Positions 37,209-45,889 of a stretch of 64,000 bases of DNA are shown here, one piece after another. Origin of the DNA: Photobacterium sp. Ph5 (GTDB lineage Bacteria > Pseudomonadota > Gammaproteobacteria > Enterobacterales > Vibrionaceae); the NCBI RefSeq assembly GCF_022129445.1, contig NZ_JADQAQ010000003.1:1-64000 (forward strand), read 5' to 3'. Numbering within the stretch: the stretch's first letter is position 1; each line of letters opens with the position of its first letter. A model generated the notes under the pieces. That model was not told the origin of the DNA and did not search any database. It was given only the letters and a program-made list of their open reading frames with translations. Both the position numbers and the translations under genes were made by a program.

Positions 37209-38374
37209 GTGAATTAAATCGCCGACTTAATGAGTTGAGCCAAGTAAAATTATCTTCAGCATCTCAGCAAGGCTCGCCATTACGCGCTGCAGAAATTGCG
37301 CCGTTACCCGTATCAGTATGGCCTAAATGGGTTACTGTGGGATGTTGTACAATGGCATTTGTCGGTATGGCTTGGTGGTTAAACCAGCCAGATAGTGTTG
37401 TTACTCCGGCAATGGCCCAAACAGAAATAGCCGCAGAGCCAATTGTTGATCAACCTGAAACGACGGAAGAGACGGTGTCAGTAAAACCGTTATCAACCAT
37501 TGCAGTAAAAACGCCTATAGCGCTAGATAACACAGAAGATACTGCCGTTATAACGCATCATCCTGCCAAGAGTATTGATAAACCGGTTGCTATTGAGCTG
37601 GCTAATATGCCTGTTGCTCAAGAATCACTTGAAAGTGAAGACGAACAGAAAGAGTTACAAAGCTCTTATGATCAAGGTTATGAAAGTGGTTATGAAAAAG
37701 CATTGGCTGCGGTAAACCAAGAGCATAAAGCACAGCCAAAACCGCCTGCACCTAAACCTGTTAAAAGTGAGTTATCGATTCAAACGGTTTCTTTAACGCC
37801 GAATGAATTAGCACAAGTTGAATACTTAAATGCAGAGAAAGAATTAGAGCAGCAAAACAGCAAACAAGCGATTGTTCATTTAGAGTCTGCTTTAAATTAT
37901 CGACCAGATTGGATCATGGCAAGGCAGCGTTTAGCGGCGTTGTATTATGGTCGAGGCAATGTGAGAGAGGCGATTGCGACGCTTGAAAAAGGCTTAGCAA
38001 AGCAACCCAATCAACCACAGTTGCGTTTAACACTGGCAAAATTATTGGTTAATGAAAATCAAAATGAAGCCGCATTAGCTGTGTTAAATGATAAAAGTGG
38101 CAGCATGGATACACAGTATTTAGCCATGCGTGGCGCATTAGCACAAAAACTCAATAACAATGCAACCGCACTTAATAGCTATCAACAGTTAGTGCGCTTA
38201 GCGTCATTTGATGGTCGCTGGTGGATGGGGTTAGCGATTGCTCAAGACCGTAGTGGTGATGCAAAAAATGCGCGTGTGTCTTATCAAAAAGCGTTACAGC
38301 TAGGTAATATTTCAGCGTCATCACAACAGTTTATTCAGCAGCGTTTAGTTGCACTAAAACCGCATAGGAGCTAG
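37205..38374 (+). CDS. mshN: MSHA biogenesis protein MshN (TPR)
   Basis: 389 residues. One membrane helix at about 42-58, a Pro/Glu/Thr-rich periplasmic linker, then TPR repeats from about residue 205 to the end (AKELEQQNSKQAIVHLESAL-type helices, NVREAIATLEKGL, NATALNSYQQLV). The open frame begins at 37169, but MSELNRRLNELSQ at 37205 has GGATGGAG upstream and an ATGA overlap with mshM. Probably a scaffold partner of MshM/MshL; its exact task is not known to me. Confidence 0.87.
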   Translation: MSELNRRLNELSQVKLSSASQQGSPLRAAEIAPLPVSVWPKWVTVGCCTMAFVGMAWWLNQPDSVVTPAMAQTEIAAEPIVDQPETTEETVSVKPLSTIAVKTPIALDNTEDTAVITHHPAKSIDKPVAIELANMPVAQESLESEDEQKELQSSYDQGYESGYEKALAAVNQEHKAQPKPPAPKPVKSELSIQTVSLTPNELAQVEYLNAEKELEQQNSKQAIVHLESALNYRPDWIMARQRLAALYYGRGNVREAIATLEKGLAKQPNQPQLRLTLAKLLVNENQNEAALAVLNDKSGSMDTQYLAMRGALAQKLNNNATALNSYQQLVRLASFDGRWWMGLAIAQDRSGDAKNARVSYQKALQLGNISASSQQFIQQRLVALKPHRS

Positions 38375-38377
38375 CCG

Positions 38378-40090
38378 ATGCAAATTCGATTACGTAAACG
38401 CTTAGGCGATCTTCTGGTTGATGAAAACATCATTACACAGCAGCAACTTGAGCTGGCGCTAACCAAGCAGCAATCAACGGGTCGTAAGCTGGGTGATACC
38501 TTAATTAACATGGGTTTTTTAACTGAGCAGCAAATGCTTCAGTTTCTGGCGCGTCAACTTGATGTGCCATTGGTTGATTTAACCCGTGTAGAAGTTGATG
38601 TTGATAGTGTGGGGTTGTTAACGGAAGTTAATGCTCGCCGACTTCGTGCATTAGTATTAGGACGTCATGGTGATACTGTACGTGTTGCAATGAGCGATCC
38701 TGCGGATTTAGCCGCGCAAGAAGCCGTTTTTGATCAGCTAAGTCAATACCGTGTTGAGTTAGTGATAGCCCCTGAACGTCAATTATTGGCAGCGTTTGAT
38801 CGTTATTATCGACGAACCCAAGAAATTGCGTCATTTGCGGAGCAATTAAAAGCGGAACACCAAGATCATCATACGTTCACTTTCGGCATGGAAGAGACGG
38901 ATAATGAAGAAGTCACCGTTGTAAAACTGATCAACTCATTATTTGAAGATGCAGTACAAGTGGGCGCATCAGATATTCACATTGAGCCTGATGCTGATGT
39001 ATTGCGTATCCGTCAGCGTATTGATGGTGTACTGCATGAGAACGTGATCAACGAAAGCAGCATTTCTTCTGCTTTAGTGCTAAGACTCAAGCTGATGAGT
39101 GGATTAGATATCTCCGAAAAACGTCTGCCGCAAGATGGACGTTTTAATATGATGGTACGTGATCACTCTGTCGATGTGCGTATTTCGACCATGCCAATTC
39201 AACACGGTGAATCGGTTGTAATGCGTTTGCTTGATCAATCAGCTGGAATATTAAGCCTAGATGAAATTGGTATGCCAGATGATATTGTGCAACGTTTTCG
39301 TCGTCAGCTTAAACGCCCTCATGGCATGTTACTTGTTACAGGCCCAACCGGTTCGGGTAAAACCACAACCTTATATGGCGCATTAAGTGAGCTAAACAAG
39401 CCTGGTAAAAAACTCATAACGGCAGAAGATCCGGTGGAATATCGTTTGCCTCGGGTTAACCAAGTACAAGTTAACAGTAAAATTGGTCTAACATTTTCAT
39501 CTATCTTACGAACATTTTTACGTCAGGATCCTGATGTCATCTTAATTGGTGAGATGCGTGATCAGGAAACGGTCGAAATTGGTTTACGCTCAGCATTAAC
39601 CGGTCACCTAGTATTATCGACGCTGCATACCAATGATGCCGTAGACAGTGCGCTGCGAATGATTGATATGGAAGCGCCGGGTTACTTAGTGGCGAGTGCG
39701 GTACGTGCTGTTTTAGCACAGCGATTAGTGCGTCGTATTTGCCCTGATTGTAGTGAAGATACAGTATTAGAAGCGGGACAAAAAGCATGGCTAGAAACCC
39801 GTTTTCCATTTTATAACAATCACGTGTTCCGTCGTGGTCGCGGTTGTCACAGTTGTAACTTTACCGGTTATAAAGGTCGTATCGGTGTGTTTGAATTGCT
39901 TGAGATGCGCCAAGATATGATGGATGCATTACGCCAAAATAATGCGGTGCTCTTTACTCAACTAGCGAGAAAGAGTGAAGGGTATAAACCGCTGGTAGAA
40001 TCAGCGATGGATCTTGCTTTAGCGGGTAAGACAAGTGTTGATGAAGTACTGCTCCTTGGTGAAGGTGAAGTACTGGATGATCTTAACTAG
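38378..40090 (+). CDS. mshE: MSHA pilus extension ATPase MshE, c-di-GMP-binding
   Basis: Hexameric GspE/PilB-type motor that powers pilus extension. 570 residues. The N-terminal MshEN domain shows the two repeated c-di-GMP-binding motifs, RLGDLLVDENIITQQQLELAL (8-28) and KLGDTLINMGFLTEQQMLQFL (from about 37). The ATPase core has Walker A GPTGSGKTTT (322-331), an Asp box, Walker B (LIGEMRDQET) and zinc cysteines at 455, 458, 490 and 493. V. cholerae MshE binds c-di-GMP through this domain, so pilus extension here should respond to c-di-GMP. Confidence 0.95.
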   Translation: MQIRLRKRLGDLLVDENIITQQQLELALTKQQSTGRKLGDTLINMGFLTEQQMLQFLARQLDVPLVDLTRVEVDVDSVGLLTEVNARRLRALVLGRHGDTVRVAMSDPADLAAQEAVFDQLSQYRVELVIAPERQLLAAFDRYYRRTQEIASFAEQLKAEHQDHHTFTFGMEETDNEEVTVVKLINSLFEDAVQVGASDIHIEPDADVLRIRQRIDGVLHENVINESSISSALVLRLKLMSGLDISEKRLPQDGRFNMMVRDHSVDVRISTMPIQHGESVVMRLLDQSAGILSLDEIGMPDDIVQRFRRQLKRPHGMLLVTGPTGSGKTTTLYGALSELNKPGKKLITAEDPVEYRLPRVNQVQVNSKIGLTFSSILRTFLRQDPDVILIGEMRDQETVEIGLRSALTGHLVLSTLHTNDAVDSALRMIDMEAPGYLVASAVRAVLAQRLVRRICPDCSEDTVLEAGQKAWLETRFPFYNNHVFRRGRGCHSCNFTGYKGRIGVFELLEMRQDMMDALRQNNAVLFTQLARKSEGYKPLVESAMDLALAGKTSVDEVLLLGEGEVLDDLN

Positions 40091-40104
40091 TAGTAGAGAC
40101 GAAG

Positions 40105-41331
40105 ATGGCAGTATTCAGCTACCGAGGGCGTGGTGATAAAGGTCAATTAAAGCAGGGGACGATAGAAGCATCGAACTCTAATGCTGCGGCTGATCAATTA
40201 ATGCGCCAAGGTGTTATTCCATTAGAGATCCGAGAAACCCACGGCAAAGCAAAAGGTCAAGCCTTGGATATTAGTGCTTTGTTTCAAGCGCAATTACCAC
40301 TTGAAGTGCTAGTGATCTTTTGTCGGCAGTTATACAGCTTAACCAAAGCAGGCGTGCCGTTATTACGCGCCTTTAAAGGGTTATCGCAAAGTGCTAGTCA
40401 CCCATTACTAAAAACGACTCTAGAAGCACTTACGCTTGATTTAACTAATGGTCGAGCACTGTCAGCCGCCATGCAACAACATCCTCGGGTTTTTTCTCGT
40501 TTATTTATTTCGATGATCCATGTCGGTGAAAATACGGGTCGCTTAGACGAAGTGTTATTACAACTGGCTAATTATTACGAACAAGAAATGAAAACCCGTC
40601 GCCAAATTAAATCAGCGATGCGTTATCCCACTTTTGTATTAACCGCGATCGTGATTGCAATGGGGATATTAAATACCAAAGTTATTCCACAATTTGCGTC
40701 GATGTTTTCGCGTTTTGGCGTTGAACTGCCGTGGCCAACCCGAGTGTTGATAGGAACATCCAATTTCTTTGTTCATTATTGGCCAGTAATGATTGGCGTA
40801 TCCGTCGCTATTTGGTTAGGTATCCGATTTTGGCGTAATACGCCGAAAGGGGCTGAAAAGTGGGATAACTGGCGTTTACGTATGCCTATAACGGGAAGTA
40901 TTGTTAACCGTGCTCAAATGGCACGTTTTGCCCGAACTTTTTCTTTGATGATCCGTGCGGGTGTGCCTTTAAACCAGGCGATTCAAATGGCGGCAGAATC
41001 GTTAGGTAACCGCTTTTTAGAAAATCGCTTGATTGAAATGAAGCAAGGGATCGAAGGCGGCAGCAGTATTTCACGTACCGCAACCAAATCTGGAGTATTT
41101 ACGCCTTTAGTCTTGCAAATGATTGCCGTAGGCGAAGAAACAGGCCAAGTTGATGACTTGCTGTTAGAAGTGGCTGATTTTTATGATCGTGAAGTAGAGT
41201 ACGATTTAAAAACATTAACGGCTCGAATCGAACCCATCATGCTGGTTGTTGTCGCTGGCATGGTGTTGTTATTAGCGTTAGGTATCTTCTTGCCAATGTG
41301 GGGAATGCTCGATGTCGCTAAGGGATCGTGA
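40105..41331 (+). CDS. mshG: MSHA platform protein MshG (GspF/PilC family)
   Basis: Polytopic inner-membrane platform protein turned by the ATPase. 408 residues with two homologous GspF domains (VIFCRQLYSLTKAGVPLLRAF and MARFARTFSLMIRAGVPLNQA), each followed by a GE(N/E)TG(R/Q) motif, and three membrane helices (about 170-190, 220-240, 375-400). It follows mshE by 14 bases and overlaps mshF by 20. Confidence 0.95.
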   Translation: MAVFSYRGRGDKGQLKQGTIEASNSNAAADQLMRQGVIPLEIRETHGKAKGQALDISALFQAQLPLEVLVIFCRQLYSLTKAGVPLLRAFKGLSQSASHPLLKTTLEALTLDLTNGRALSAAMQQHPRVFSRLFISMIHVGENTGRLDEVLLQLANYYEQEMKTRRQIKSAMRYPTFVLTAIVIAMGILNTKVIPQFASMFSRFGVELPWPTRVLIGTSNFFVHYWPVMIGVSVAIWLGIRFWRNTPKGAEKWDNWRLRMPITGSIVNRAQMARFARTFSLMIRAGVPLNQAIQMAAESLGNRFLENRLIEMKQGIEGGSSISRTATKSGVFTPLVLQMIAVGEETGQVDDLLLEVADFYDREVEYDLKTLTARIEPIMLVVVAGMVLLLALGIFLPMWGMLDVAKGS

Positions 41332-41788
41332 GTTACAACATACAAAAAGGTTACAAAATATTTCATGGATACTTGTTACATTAGTACTAATAAGCGTTTT
41401 GTTATACGAATGGCAACAAGTGCACAAAAAAGCCAAACAAGTACAGTTAGATTTAACGAAAAATAATTTGTATTTAGGGGCGGTAAACCTACGTCAAAAC
41501 TGGGAGTTAAACAATAAACCTCAGCATGACGTAATTGATAATATCGAGTTTGAATATACCCCTTTAGGATGGCCTATTGTGTCAAAAAATGGCGAATTAG
41601 ACTGTCCTAAAATTTGGTTTTTATTATCAAATGGAATGGAAGTGGTTGATTATAGTTCATTTGATTATATAAAATCAGGCTATTCAAGTGGTTATAATTC
41701 ATGTTTATATGACATCGGTATTAATAAAAAATTGGCAATATTTTATATTAATGACAAAATACATATTGTCAGTAATTTGTCGCTGTAG
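41312..41788 (+). CDS. mshF: MSHA biogenesis protein MshF
   Basis: 158 residues: cytoplasmic N-terminus, one helix at about 17-33 (NISWILVTLVLISVLLYEW), and a short periplasmic domain with three cysteines. It has no prepilin cleavage site. Assigned mainly by its place between mshG and mshB and by matching size and topology. Function not known. Its start lies inside the 3' end of mshG. Confidence 0.8.
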   Translation: MSLRDRELQHTKRLQNISWILVTLVLISVLLYEWQQVHKKAKQVQLDLTKNNLYLGAVNLRQNWELNNKPQHDVIDNIEFEYTPLGWPIVSKNGELDCPKIWFLLSNGMEVVDYSSFDYIKSGYSSGYNSCLYDIGINKKLAIFYINDKIHIVSNLSL

Positions 41789-41818
41789 TGTCGAGTTTTT
41801 TACAATAAGGATAGGGAA

Positions 41819-42409
41819 ATGAAAAAAAACGCCGGCTTTTCACTTATTGAATTAGTCGTTGTGATTATTGTGCTCGGGATCTTAGCGGCAACCGCTTTAC
41901 CTCGGTTTATGAATATCACCGATCAAGCGAAGCAATCAGCAATAGAAGGGATGACAGGTGGTTTTGCTACTGCCGTGATTTCTGCTAGAGCGCAATGGGA
42001 AGCGTATGGTCGCCCTGTTGATAGCGGAAATAATAATGTTGTTGATTACGACGGTACTGAATTTAAGTTAACCCAAGAAGATACCACGTTAAATATACGC
42101 CCTGGTTATCCGTTTGCGTTAAATACCAGTGCAACAACTGATGTGGTTGATATTACTGCAACGGACTGTTTAGATTTGTTGCAAGAACTGATGCAGAACC
42201 CACCGTTAGCAACGACCTCCCGTGATGATCTTGCAAGTGGAAAAGATTTATTTTTCGTCATGGTTGAAGGCACAGGTGCCGCTAAACAGTGTCGTTATTA
42301 CCAGCTAGCATCGGCTAGCAAAAACAGCTCTGGTGAAGTGAATCCATTAGCCGGGCATTCTTTTACGTATCAACCGGCAGTCGGTCGTGTTGAAGTTGAT
42401 TTGAAATAA
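41819..42409 (+). CDS. mshB: MSHA minor pilin MshB
   Basis: 196-residue prepilin. Leader MKKNAG is cleaved before Phe of [24 protein letters not shown], with the conserved Glu at mature position 5. Predicted to sit near the pilus base or act in initiation. A Cys pair in the C-terminal half (DCLDLL, KQCRYY) may form the D-region disulfide. AAGGATAGGGA precedes the ATG at 41819. It is more distant in sequence from the three following pilins than they are from each other. Confidence 0.9.
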   Translation: MKKNAGFSLIELVVVIIVLGILAATALPRFMNITDQAKQSAIEGMTGGFATAVISARAQWEAYGRPVDSGNNNVVDYDGTEFKLTQEDTTLNIRPGYPFALNTSATTDVVDITATDCLDLLQELMQNPPLATTSRDDLASGKDLFFVMVEGTGAAKQCRYYQLASASKNSSGEVNPLAGHSFTYQPAVGRVEVDLK

Positions 42410-42424
42410 ATGAAAGGAATCAAT

Positions 42425-42898
42425 ATGAAAGGTCAAAAGGGTTTTACGCTTATTGAGCTAGTGGTTGTTATTGTCATTCTTGGCATTCTTGCAGTCACGG
42501 CTGCACCTAAATTTATGAATTTACAGACTGATGCTCGTAATGCATCACTAGAAGGGTTAAAAGGTGCTATTCAAGGCGCAGCGGGTATTGCTTACGGTAA
42601 GGCGGCTGTGAAAGGTCAAGAGTCTGGCGATGGTGCGATTAGTGTTGCTGGTAGCACATTAGATTTAACCGAAGGTTATCCTGATGCAACATCTGCGGCA
42701 CTAAGCTTAATTGTTAATGGTTTGCATAGTGGTAATACTGAGTGGAAAGCATTTCAGCCTAACAATGCAGTAAACGATACCATTTCATATACGTTTGCTA
42801 ATCAAAAAGCTGATAACACTCAAGCAAAATGTTATGTGACTTATTCACAAGCTACATCAGCATCTGCTGCAACAGTAACTGTCACAAAGTGTGATTAA
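42425..42898 (+). CDS. mshA: MshA-type major pilin, copy 1
   Basis: 157-residue prepilin: leader MKGQKG, then [24 protein letters not shown]. The frame opens at 42410 right after the mshB stop, but AAAGGA at 42413-42418 places translation at 42425. Mature pilin about 151 residues. The first 50 mature residues nearly match copies 2 and 3 (MNLQ-DAR-ASL-GLKG). The C-terminal part differs and ends [22 protein letters not shown], with two Cys for the D-loop. First of three tandem paralogues, and the one next to mshB as mshA is in V. cholerae. Confidence 0.93.
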   Translation: MKGQKGFTLIELVVVIVILGILAVTAAPKFMNLQTDARNASLEGLKGAIQGAAGIAYGKAAVKGQESGDGAISVAGSTLDLTEGYPDATSAALSLIVNGLHSGNTEWKAFQPNNAVNDTISYTFANQKADNTQAKCYVTYSQATSASAATVTVTKCD

Positions 42899-42933
42899 TT
42901 TTTATAGTTAGTTAAGGTTTCATTGGAGTTAAT

Positions 42934-43401
42934 ATGAAGCGCCAAAATGGTTTTACCCTTATTGAATTAGTGGTAGTGATTGTCATTCTAGGTATTTTAG
43001 CGGTTACTGCTGCACCTAAATTTATGAATTTACAAGGTGATGCGCGTCATGCATCGTTACAAGGTCTAAAAGGTGCGCTTCAAGGTGCGTCTGGTATCGT
43101 TTACGGTAAGGCTGCAATTAAAGGTATTGAATCATCAACGTCAGGTGCAGTAAGTACAGGTATTGGTACTGGAACTGTCAAGACAGTATTTGGTTATCCT
43201 TCTGCGGATAATAGCGGTATTGTTGCGGCATTGGCTAGTGCTGATGAGTGGACTCATTTTGTATCAGGATCAACGGCAACATTTACATTTAAGAACTATA
43301 AAGAAGGTTCTATTCCAAATGATTGCTTTGTAAAGTACTCACAGCCGTCTAAGGCGGGTGATGTGCCTACAATTTCAATTCCTGTAGATGCATGTAAATA
43401 A
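42934..43401 (+). CDS. MshA-type major pilin, copy 2
   Basis: 155-residue prepilin: leader MKRQNG then the same hydrophobic stem as copy 1. The mature protein is about 149 residues. The head domain diverges (IESSTSGAVSTGIGTGTVKTVFGYPS...) and closes with CFVKYSQPSKAG...DACK. GGAG six bases before the ATG gives a good ribosome-binding site. It starts 35 bases after copy 1. Codons for the conserved stem differ at many third positions from the other copies, so the duplication does not look recent. Confidence 0.92.
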   Translation: MKRQNGFTLIELVVVIVILGILAVTAAPKFMNLQGDARHASLQGLKGALQGASGIVYGKAAIKGIESSTSGAVSTGIGTGTVKTVFGYPSADNSGIVAALASADEWTHFVSGSTATFTFKNYKEGSIPNDCFVKYSQPSKAGDVPTISIPVDACK

Positions 43402-43413
43402 TATTTTTTAATA

Positions 43414-43435
43414 AAAAGCATATGGTTATGCTTTT
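43414..43435 (+). other. hairpin between pilin copies 2 and 3 (possible attenuator)
   Basis: AAAAGCATA/TATGCTTTT with a four-base loop, followed by ATTTA. It is an AT-rich stem that could act as a weak terminator or RNA processing/stability element, lowering copy 3 relative to copies 1 and 2 or protecting the upstream pilin message. Confidence 0.5.
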
Positions 43436-43453
43436 ATTTAAGTGGAAAAAATG

Positions 43454-43921
43454 ATGAAAAAGCAACAAGGTTTTACTCTAATTGAGTTAGTAGTAGTGAT
43501 TGTTATTTTAGGTATTTTAGCTGTAACAGCTGCACCTAAGTTTATGAACCTACAAGTAGATGCTCGTAATGCTTCGCTGCAAGGTTTAAAAGGTTCGCTA
43601 CAAGGTGCGGCTGGTATTGTATATGGTAAATCAGCCATCGCTGGACTAGAAGCAACTCCTTCTGTGACGAAAGCTAAGTCAGGTGATATTGGTATGGCTT
43701 TAGTTTATGGTTACCCAGCAGCGACTTCTGATGGTATTAAACTTGCCGTTAGTGGCCTAGAAGATAATAAAGAGTGGAAAGAAGTTGCAGCAACAGGCAC
43801 TCCTAAAGATGGTATTAATTTCACATTTGCTAATTCGTCAGCAACCGATAGCTGCTATGTAAATTATGCATCATCCGTATCTGGTGCAGCTCCAGTTGTA
43901 ACTGTAGTTGGCTGTAAATAA
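43454..43921 (+). CDS. MshA-type major pilin, copy 3
   Basis: 155-residue prepilin: leader MKKQQG, stem [24 protein letters not shown], mature protein about 149 residues. It is closest to copies 1 and 2 over the first 50 mature residues (VDARNASLQGLKGSLQGAAGIVYGK), then diverges and ends CYVNYASSVSGAAPVVTVVGCK. The frame reaches back to a GTG at 43442; the ATG at 43454 gives the standard six-residue leader and is seven bases from GGA. A strong terminator follows. Confidence 0.92.
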   Translation: MKKQQGFTLIELVVVIVILGILAVTAAPKFMNLQVDARNASLQGLKGSLQGAAGIVYGKSAIAGLEATPSVTKAKSGDIGMALVYGYPAATSDGIKLAVSGLEDNKEWKEVAATGTPKDGINFTFANSSATDSCYVNYASSVSGAAPVVTVVGCK

Positions 43922-43939
43922 TTAGCTAATAGCTAAAAC

Positions 43940-43972
43940 AAAAGGCGCAGTCATTCGGCTGCGCCTTTTTTG
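43940..43972 (+). terminator. terminator after the mshA array
   Basis: AAAAGGCGCAG, loop TCATTCGG, CTGCGCCTTTTTT. A strong intrinsic terminator inside the msh locus, so the abundant pilin transcripts end here and only some polymerase reads on into mshC and the minor pilin genes. Confidence 0.92.
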
Positions 43973-44025
43973 TATAAATCTGATAAATTACACAATAATG
44001 AAATAGGTCATATTTAGGTGGTAAT

Positions 44026-44517
44026 GTGAAGCAGCAACAAGGTTTTACTCTCGTTGAACTCATTATGGTGATCGTGATTATTGGGATCATCAGTGCCACT
44101 GCTGCTGCACGTTTTTCAGGTCGTAGTGAGTTTGATGCACAGCTTACCCGTGATCAGGCGATTTCTGTTATTCGCCAAATTCAAATATCTTCAATGCAAG
44201 GGCAGCGCGCTCCCTTGAATGTTTCTTCGCAATGCTTAGGTGTCTGCGACGCTGCTCATCCTGAAACAGATGGTAGTTTGCGTCAATCACAAACCAATAC
44301 CGAATTTTCATTAGTTGATGGCGGAAATACTCGCACTAATTTGTACTTTAATTTGCTTGGGCAGCCCGTAAATACATCAATAACAGCACCAATGTTAGTG
44401 TGTACTAACGGTTGCACCATTACGATCACAGCAAAAAATAAACAAACTGCCAGCATTTGTATTAATAGCCAAGGCTATGTGTATAAAAAGAAAGATAATG
44501 AGGTGTGTAGTAAGTGA
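44026..44517 (+). CDS. mshC: MSHA minor pilin MshC
   Basis: 163-residue prepilin starting at GTG 44026: leader MKQQQG, then FTLVELIMVIVIIGIISATAAARF with Glu5. The head is GspH/FimT-like in style (SEFDAQLTRDQAISVIRQIQISSMQG) and has several Cys. Probably part of the tip complex that primes assembly. It overlaps mshD by four bases. Confidence 0.9.
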   Translation: MKQQQGFTLVELIMVIVIIGIISATAAARFSGRSEFDAQLTRDQAISVIRQIQISSMQGQRAPLNVSSQCLGVCDAAHPETDGSLRQSQTNTEFSLVDGGNTRTNLYFNLLGQPVNTSITAPMLVCTNGCTITITAKNKQTASICINSQGYVYKKKDNEVCSK

Positions 44518-45128
44518 ATACTCACATAAAACAACGTGGTTTTACCTTAATTGAAGGGATTATCACTATTGTATTGCTTGCGATTGCGATGATCACTTTA
44601 GTGAGCTTTCTTTTTCCTCAAGTGGAGCGCTCTGCGGTTCCTCATTATCAAGCGCGATCAGCGGCAATGGCAGATGCGATTTTTAATGAAATTTTAGCGC
44701 GTCAGTTTGATCAAAAATCCGATCCCTATGGTGACAGTGTTTACCGCTGTGGTGAAAATACCGCTCAAGATAAAGAGAACCCATGTACGTTAGCATTACG
44801 ATTTGGTCCGGATTCTTTGGATGAAGCAACCAAACCTGAATATTCAAATGATGTTGACGATTTTATTGGTTGTTGGGGTGATAGCAAACAATGCCCTGAG
44901 CCATATAAATACCTTGATGGTAAAGCTTATAAAAAGCCAACCATGACATCTCGTCGAGGCGATCTCGTGACACTGTTTCCTAGCTTAGCGGATGGCGACT
45001 ATACACATATTTTTGCAACGATAGATGTTAAAGAGGTGGCAGATAAACCATTAAAGAAAATCATTCTAACCGTGAATGCAGGGCGCTATGGTAAGTATGA
45101 TTACATTGCATATAAAGGTAATTACTAA
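44514..45128 (+). CDS. mshD: MSHA minor pilin MshD
   Basis: 204-residue prepilin from GTG at 44514: basic leader ending KQRG, then FTLIEGIITIVLLAIAMITLVSF with Glu5. The head has four Cys (RCGEN, NPCTL, GCWGD, KQCPE). Resembles PilV/GspI-like minor pilins in its stem. Shares ATG/TAA bases with mshO. Confidence 0.9.
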   Translation: MNTHIKQRGFTLIEGIITIVLLAIAMITLVSFLFPQVERSAVPHYQARSAAMADAIFNEILARQFDQKSDPYGDSVYRCGENTAQDKENPCTLALRFGPDSLDEATKPEYSNDVDDFIGCWGDSKQCPEPYKYLDGKAYKKPTMTSRRGDLVTLFPSLADGDYTHIFATIDVKEVADKPLKKIILTVNAGRYGKYDYIAYKGNY

Positions 45129-45889
45129 TGGCAAAACAGCGCGGTTTTACGCTATTTGAAATGGTGATCGCCATTGTGGTGTTATCGATCATTATGATTG
45201 GGATCGGTAGCTATATTGCGATTGGCGTAAAGGGGTATACCAATACCGTTGATCGTGAGCGTTTGCAGTCTCAAGCCCGTTTTCTTGTTGCTAGAATGAC
45301 CAAAGAAATTCGCCATGCCGCGCCAAATAGTTTGTCTATTTCTGGTTCACAAGGCAGTAAAAATAGGTGTTTAAGCTTTTACCCTATAGTGAGTTCTGCG
45401 GTTTATTATACTGACTCGCCCAATGGTAGTGATGAATTGAATGTTTCTCCATTTGATCCGGATAATACGGATGTCTGGAGATTAAATACAGACTGGAATG
45501 TCGCTGTAGGCTTTGCGTCAGCAGATCAATACCAAGATAATAATGTTGTTATGTCTGGGGCTGAAGAATATACAACTTCAGAGAATAAAGGTCTGTGGCT
45601 ATTATCGTTAAAAGATTCAAATAAAATAACCACTTCATCACCAGGTAAGCGTTTATATTTATATAAAAACAAAATTAGCTATTGCCAAGTTGGAAATACC
45701 ATTGAGCGTCAGGTTAATGATACCGATGGTATTGTCATGGCAAGCGATGTTGAAATGTTTACTCCAACAGTACAAACCGCTGGCTTAAATAGTAATGCGA
45801 TTGCTTTTATTGGTATAGAATTTAAAGATCCAAGAACTAATGAAACCGCAGATTATAATCACAGTGTGCAGGTGTTAAATGTATTATAA
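45128..45889 (+). CDS. mshO: MSHA minor pilin MshO
   Basis: 253-residue prepilin: leader MAKQRG then FTLFEMVIAIVVLSIIMIGIGSYIA. Like PilW/GspJ minor pilins it has a long head and FLVARMTKEIRHAAPNSL near residue 57. Its start overlaps the mshD stop by one base and its end overlaps mshP by 11 bases. Confidence 0.9.
   Translation: MAKQRGFTLFEMVIAIVVLSIIMIGIGSYIAIGVKGYTNTVDRERLQSQARFLVARMTKEIRHAAPNSLSISGSQGSKNRCLSFYPIVSSAVYYTDSPNGSDELNVSPFDPDNTDVWRLNTDWNVAVGFASADQYQDNNVVMSGAEEYTTSENKGLWLLSLKDSNKITTSSPGKRLYLYKNKISYCQVGNTIERQVNDTDGIVMASDVEMFTPTVQTAGLNSNAIAFIGIEFKDPRTNETADYNHSVQVLNVL

Noticed and set aside
41777-41806. Promoter-like TTGTCG-N18-TACAAT just before mshB
   Set aside because: Transcription would start about at 41812, inside the ribosome-binding site, leaving no usable leader for mshB. 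The mshB/mshA promoter, if separate, must lie further upstream inside mshF.
42425-43921. Long direct repeats in the pilin region as a mobile or CRISPR-like array
   Set aside because: The repeated parts are the conserved 5' coding ends of three pilin genes, with drifted codons and no short regular spacers.
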